9,354 nt of DNA from Ignavibacteria bacterium (GTDB taxonomy: Bacteria; Bacteroidota; Ignavibacteria; Tepidaquicellales; Tepidaquicellaceae), in the NCBI GenBank assembly GCA_018058125.1, contig JAGPCH010000034.1:1-9354 (forward strand), read 5' to 3'. Below are positions 7,048 to 9,354 of this stretch, piece after piece; position 1 is the first letter of the stretch, and each line of letters begins with the position of its first letter. The position numbers and the translations under genes were made by a program. Under the pieces are notes generated by a model that saw only the letters and a list, made by a program, of their open reading frames with translations, did not search any database and was not told where the DNA came from.

Positions 7048-7904
7048 AATTACTGTAAATTTTTTTTTGCAAATTACTGATATTAATTTCATCTATAAAG
7101 TCTAATGTGAGATAAAACTGATTAGTCAAATTAATTTGGATATATAAACAATGCAGACCAAAACATTTTCAATTGAGTAAGAAAGCTTTAACAATGAATT
7201 CTAATCTATGTTTTTGTTTGTTTAATTTCGAGCTGATGTTGGTGTTCCAAAAAGTTTGCATGAATAATTTCGAATTTGAGATCTATTTAAATGGCAACTT
7301 TTTGGTCACCAACAGCCAAGCTCTCTCCCGGGGAGCACTATCCGGATACCTAATCACTTAACAACTCCATATAATTTTTCCAAAAATCCGAACTCATATC
7401 GCAGAGTCCTGCAAGTAAAGGTCAATCAGTTGTAAAAATGCAGACAGGCAGTGATTCTGTGAGACGACAAAGATTTTCTCTGCTTGTTTGGGAACAGACC
7501 GAATAAAATATATTTCCAAAGCATGACTCAGATCATACTGTGTGAATAAACAAAACTGTAATTTTGTATAAGTAAACAACGGAAGAAATGATTATGAAGA
7601 TAAAACAATCATCTCACATGAGCAGTAGTTCTCTGCTAAGGAGCAAGGTGAGCTTGTGATAGTTTAACGACTTCGGAATATTTAAACCCCAAATATTACT
7701 CCCCTGTGACTTTCAAAATTTAATGCGAAAGGGATAAAATAATATGGACACAAAACCAACAAAGATAAGGGAATAGGAATATAAATCTTATGTTTTAAAC
7801 GGACCTTCCGAAGATCATGCGAATATATGTTTTTCTAATCCCGGAATTATTAAATTGTAACGAGCCTGCAGATGGCAGGTAAACTTAATTATATTTTTGT
7901 TTAA
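7048..7904. other. long gene-poor region
   Basis: About 850 nt contain no convincing gene. Items seen, in order: a perfect 12-bp palindrome CAAATTAATTTG (7127-7138) 35 nt upstream of the longer reductase start, hairpin repeat A (listed separately), a small GC-rich palindrome CTCCC-G-GGGAG (7325-7335) beside it, an AT hairpin AATATTT/AAATATT with a 7-nt loop (7677-7697), and a small hairpin CCTGC/GCAGG with a 5-nt loop (7865-7879). Translation of both strands between 7380 and 7900 gives only short pieces broken by stops, with no transposase or other family I can recognise. It could be decayed coding DNA or an untranslated RNA region. Confidence 0.6.
7237..7314 (+). repeat. imperfect hairpin repeat, copy A
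   Basis: The left arm (7237-7259) begins TGTTGGTGTTCCAAAAAGTT and the right arm (7293-7314) ends AACTTTTTGGTCACCAACA. The arms pair over 8 bp (TGTTGGTG/CACCAACA), then meet a small uneven interruption (one extra base on the left), then pair over 10 bp (CCAAAAAGTT/AACTTTTTGG), around a spacer of roughly 33-40 nt. The tetranucleotide GAGC just before it (7230-7233) is shared with copy B. No target-site duplication is clear, although AGCT occurs on both sides. It lies between the divergent reductase and lipoprotein regions. Not a recognised family. Confidence 0.75.
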
Positions 7905-8075
7905 ATGAAAAAGCTAAAATACATTGCAAAGTACATAATTATAGTTCTGTTACCTCTCTTTGTTGCTATTAGTTCATGCAATGATGAAGTGAATCTGCAC
8001 ATTTTTTTGGAGATTTATATTTTAATAATATTCGAAGGTTTGGATAACTCGAATATCTATTTTGGTGGATCGTAG
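7905..8075 (+). pseudogene. lipoprotein remnant (signal peptide plus fragment)
   Basis: An ATG at 7905 opens a 56-codon frame ending in TAG at 8073-8075. Residues 1-24 are a lipoprotein signal peptide: a lysine-rich start, a hydrophobic core and lipobox AISSC with C25 as the lipidated cysteine. The mature part is only 31 residues and ends GLDNSNIYFGGS, which resembles blade motifs in the next gene (IIDSTNIYLTG and NPHSIYLGGS). The simplest reading is a paralogue of the downstream lipoprotein that lost most of its propeller by deletion and truncation. A real short lipoprotein is possible but less likely. It lies 34 nt before the intact paralogue. Confidence 0.5.
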
Positions 8076-8109
8076 TTCTCTATTTTAAAATTTAAAATAC
8101 ACTCTGAAG

Positions 8110-9168
8110 ATGTACAAATATTTTTTAATAATGTTAGCCATGATTTCAGTTTTTAGTTGCAACAACAATCCAATAATAACGGTATCGCCTGTTATTGAAA
8201 ATAGTTTTGACACTGTCTCAATATATAATTGGTCTTATTCATATTTGTCCTTTAATTTTAGTGGTCTTTATATAATAGATTCAACAAACATTTACTTAAC
8301 CGGCAAACAAACATTGCGTTATGATGGGGAAAACTTTGATAAAGTAAATATTGATTTAGAGTACTATCAAAGCACATCAATCGGTGTAGTAAACCCTCAC
8401 AGCATATACCTAGGTGGTTCAGTAACAACACCAGGAAATCTTAGCAAAGCTCAACTTGTCAAGTTGGAAAACAATATGTCAATAATATTTCCACCATTAG
8501 ATGACTCAACAGGCACTATTAATGATATTGTTATAGAAAGTGATAATACAGTGTGGTTAAATGTTTCAGAAAAAAACTATGTCTATAAGCTTGAAAATGG
8601 AAGCTTTAGAAAATATGAGCTTGTTCCTAAAGTGAGAGATGGTAAGTTTTATATAGACGAGCATTCACAGCTATATTTATTCAAAATTATGTATGGCAAT
8701 GATAATATTACGTATCTTTATAAATACAAATTCTTGAATGATAAGTTTGAAAAAATCGGAGTAGATAGTTCCTGCAATGATTGTTTTAATCTTGGAACTC
8801 TGTATAAAATAAATGACGAGATTCTAATGGGAACGAGAGATTTCATTTCTTTTTTTAACGGAAATTCATGGGAAAAAATTTGCAATACGGAAATTGGAGA
8901 AAGATACAAAGTACCACCTGACTTATTAGCGGGAATATCAAAAAATTATTTTTTTAATTTAACAACCTATTTTATGGCTCCGGAAGGAAGAGCTTTTATG
9001 ATTTGGAATGAAAATAAATGGAGTTGGGAAAAAAATTTCAGAATTAATACACCACCTATACAAGGAGTTCCTATTGAAATGAAAGCTGATTCAAATAATG
9101 TGTACATAGTTGTTAACAACGGTCTAATGTTCTCAACTTTCATTAGAGGAAAAAAATTAATTAATTAA
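8110..9168 (+). CDS. putative lipoprotein with beta-propeller-like repeats
   Basis: This 352-residue protein starts with a lipoprotein signal peptide (MYKYFLIMLAMISVFSC), with C17 as the probable lipidated cysteine, so it is likely anchored in the outer or inner membrane facing the periplasm or the cell surface. The rest is built of loosely repeated units of the form xxxNxIYhxGxxxhxxYxxxxFxxh: around 55-81 (DSTNIYLTGKQTLRYDGENF), 93-126, 141-171 (SDNTVWL...YKLENGSF), 181-219, 233-260 (INDEILMGTRDFISFFNGNSW), 288-312 and 326-345. Six or seven such units suggest a beta-propeller. Propellers of this kind usually bind ligands or proteins rather than catalyse, and no catalytic motif is seen. The function is not recognised. 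C222 and C225 (CNDC) could form a disulfide. It lies between the lipoprotein remnant and the orphan signal-peptide ORF, inside the hairpin-bracketed segment. No Shine-Dalgarno or consensus promoter is obvious. Confidence 0.75.
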   Translation: MYKYFLIMLAMISVFSCNNNPIITVSPVIENSFDTVSIYNWSYSYLSFNFSGLYIIDSTNIYLTGKQTLRYDGENFDKVNIDLEYYQSTSIGVVNPHSIYLGGSVTTPGNLSKAQLVKLENNMSIIFPPLDDSTGTINDIVIESDNTVWLNVSEKNYVYKLENGSFRKYELVPKVRDGKFYIDEHSQLYLFKIMYGNDNITYLYKYKFLNDKFEKIGVDSSCNDCFNLGTLYKINDEILMGTRDFISFFNGNSWEKICNTEIGERYKVPPDLLAGISKNYFFNLTTYFMAPEGRAFMIWNENKWSWEKNFRINTPPIQGVPIEMKADSNNVYIVVNNGLMFSTFIRGKKLIN

Positions 9169-9188
9169 AATCTTAAAATATTTTTATT

Positions 9189-9260
9189 ATGAAAAAAATA
9201 CTATTAATTCTTATTGCATCACTTGTTACAAACAACATATATTCACAAATCTGGGATTGA
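9189..9260 (+). pseudogene. orphan signal-peptide ORF cut off at hairpin repeat B
   Basis: An ATG 20 nt after the lipoprotein stop opens a 23-codon frame. It encodes a clean Sec signal peptide (MKKILLILIASL...NIYSQ) followed by only IWD, then TGA at 9258-9260. The signal peptide is complete but the mature protein is missing. The stop overlaps the GAGC (9259-9262) that precedes hairpin copy B and is shared with copy A. This suggests that a secreted-protein gene was interrupted by the repeat or by a recombination ending there. A genuine micropeptide cannot be excluded. Confidence 0.5.
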
Positions 9261-9263
9261 GCC

Positions 9264-9347
9264 GTTGTTGGTGTTCCAAAAAAGTTTGATTGCTACATCT
9301 TAAAATAAAGAATACTTTTTCACCAAACTTTTTTGTTCACCAACAAC
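9264..9347 (+). repeat. imperfect hairpin repeat, copy B
   Basis: The left arm GTTGTTGGTGTTCC... (9264-9288) and the right arm ...GTTCACCAACAAC (9324-9347) pair over 10 bp (GTTGTTGGTG) and then over 11 bp (AAAAAAGTTTG), with an uneven internal loop (TTCC on the left against GTT on the right). The spacer is about 35 nt. The left arm shares GAGC, three variable bases and TGTTGGTGTTCCAAAAA with copy A, in the same orientation about 2.03 kb away. The spacers of the two copies do not match. It is close to the right edge, so a larger element beyond the window cannot be ruled out. Confidence 0.8.
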
Positions 9348-9354
9348 ACGCACA

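Noticed and set aside
7173..7361. 62-codon plus-strand frame running through hairpin copy A
   Set aside because: It starts with TTG, crosses the hairpin arms and has no family-like features. The frame is best explained by chance.
7394..7579. 61-codon minus-strand frame in the gene-poor region
   Set aside because: Composition is not protein-like, there is no recognisable motif or start signal, and it is isolated from other minus-strand genes.
7677..7697. AATATTT/AAATATT hairpin as a regulatory element
   Set aside because: It is a short all-AT stem in AT-rich DNA, easily due to chance, with no gene directly next to it.
7892..7899. TATTTTTG as a -7 promoter box before the lipoprotein remnant
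   Set aside because: It is only 5 nt from the ATG and lacks a TTTG-like box at the right distance.
7237..9347. Hairpin repeats as classical integron attC sites
   Set aside because: The outer arms do not fit the RYYYAAC/GTTRRRY core rule (GTTGGTG has T where a purine is needed), and no integrase gene is in the window. Only the general shape is attC-like.
7237..9347. Hairpins as CRISPR repeats
   Set aside because: There are only two copies, 2 kb apart, with no spacer array and no cas genes.
9264..9347. Copy B as a simple rho-independent terminator for the lipoprotein gene
   Set aside because: The stem is interrupted and AT-rich, the loop is about 35 nt, and the T-run lies inside the stem instead of after it. 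Factor-independent termination is not excluded but fits poorly.

Overview
The window is AT-rich and probably comes from the Bacteroidota/Ignavibacteriota (FCB) group. Three things point there. Most genes lack a clear Shine-Dalgarno sequence. The tRNA gene is preceded by a good match to the Bacteroidota-type promoter (TTTG-like box, 19 nt, TAnnTTTG). The lipoprotein/beta-propeller content and the product set also fit that group. The exact taxon cannot be fixed from the sequence alone.

Left part (1-600): the 5' end of a secreted 5'-nucleotidase-family metallophosphoesterase runs off the left edge on the minus strand. Just upstream of it, on the same strand, lies tRNA-Pro(CGG) with its own promoter.

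Middle part (597-7092): this is dense, intact chromosomal backbone. On the plus strand, a membrane-anchored penicillin-acylase-family Ntn hydrolase (TTG start) is followed after 9 nt by rsmA/ksgA. On the minus strand, three closely spaced genes form an apparent operon: a long aldo/keto reductase, a membrane-anchored divergent polysaccharide deacetylase-like protein that seems to have lost its catalytic residues, and tadA. rsmA and tadA converge with no gap, their stop codons abutting inside one TGATCA palindrome.

Right part (7093-9354): this region looks different. About 800 nt hold no convincing gene. Then come a 56-residue remnant of a lipoprotein, an intact 352-residue beta-propeller-like lipoprotein, and an orphan 23-residue signal-peptide ORF. 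The segment is bracketed by two related long imperfect hairpins in the same orientation (about 7237-7314 and 9264-9347). They share sequence and share the same one-base asymmetry in the left arm. This repeat-bracketed, partly decayed lipoprotein segment is the most unusual thing in the window. I do not recognise the repeat family. MITE-like element, recombination site and shared terminator all remain possible.

Functionally, rsmA (16S rRNA dimethylation) and tadA (tRNA wobble A-to-I editing) are housekeeping translation genes. The acylase, nucleotidase and lipoproteins act in the periplasm or envelope. No CRISPR array, phage gene or complete transposase was seen.
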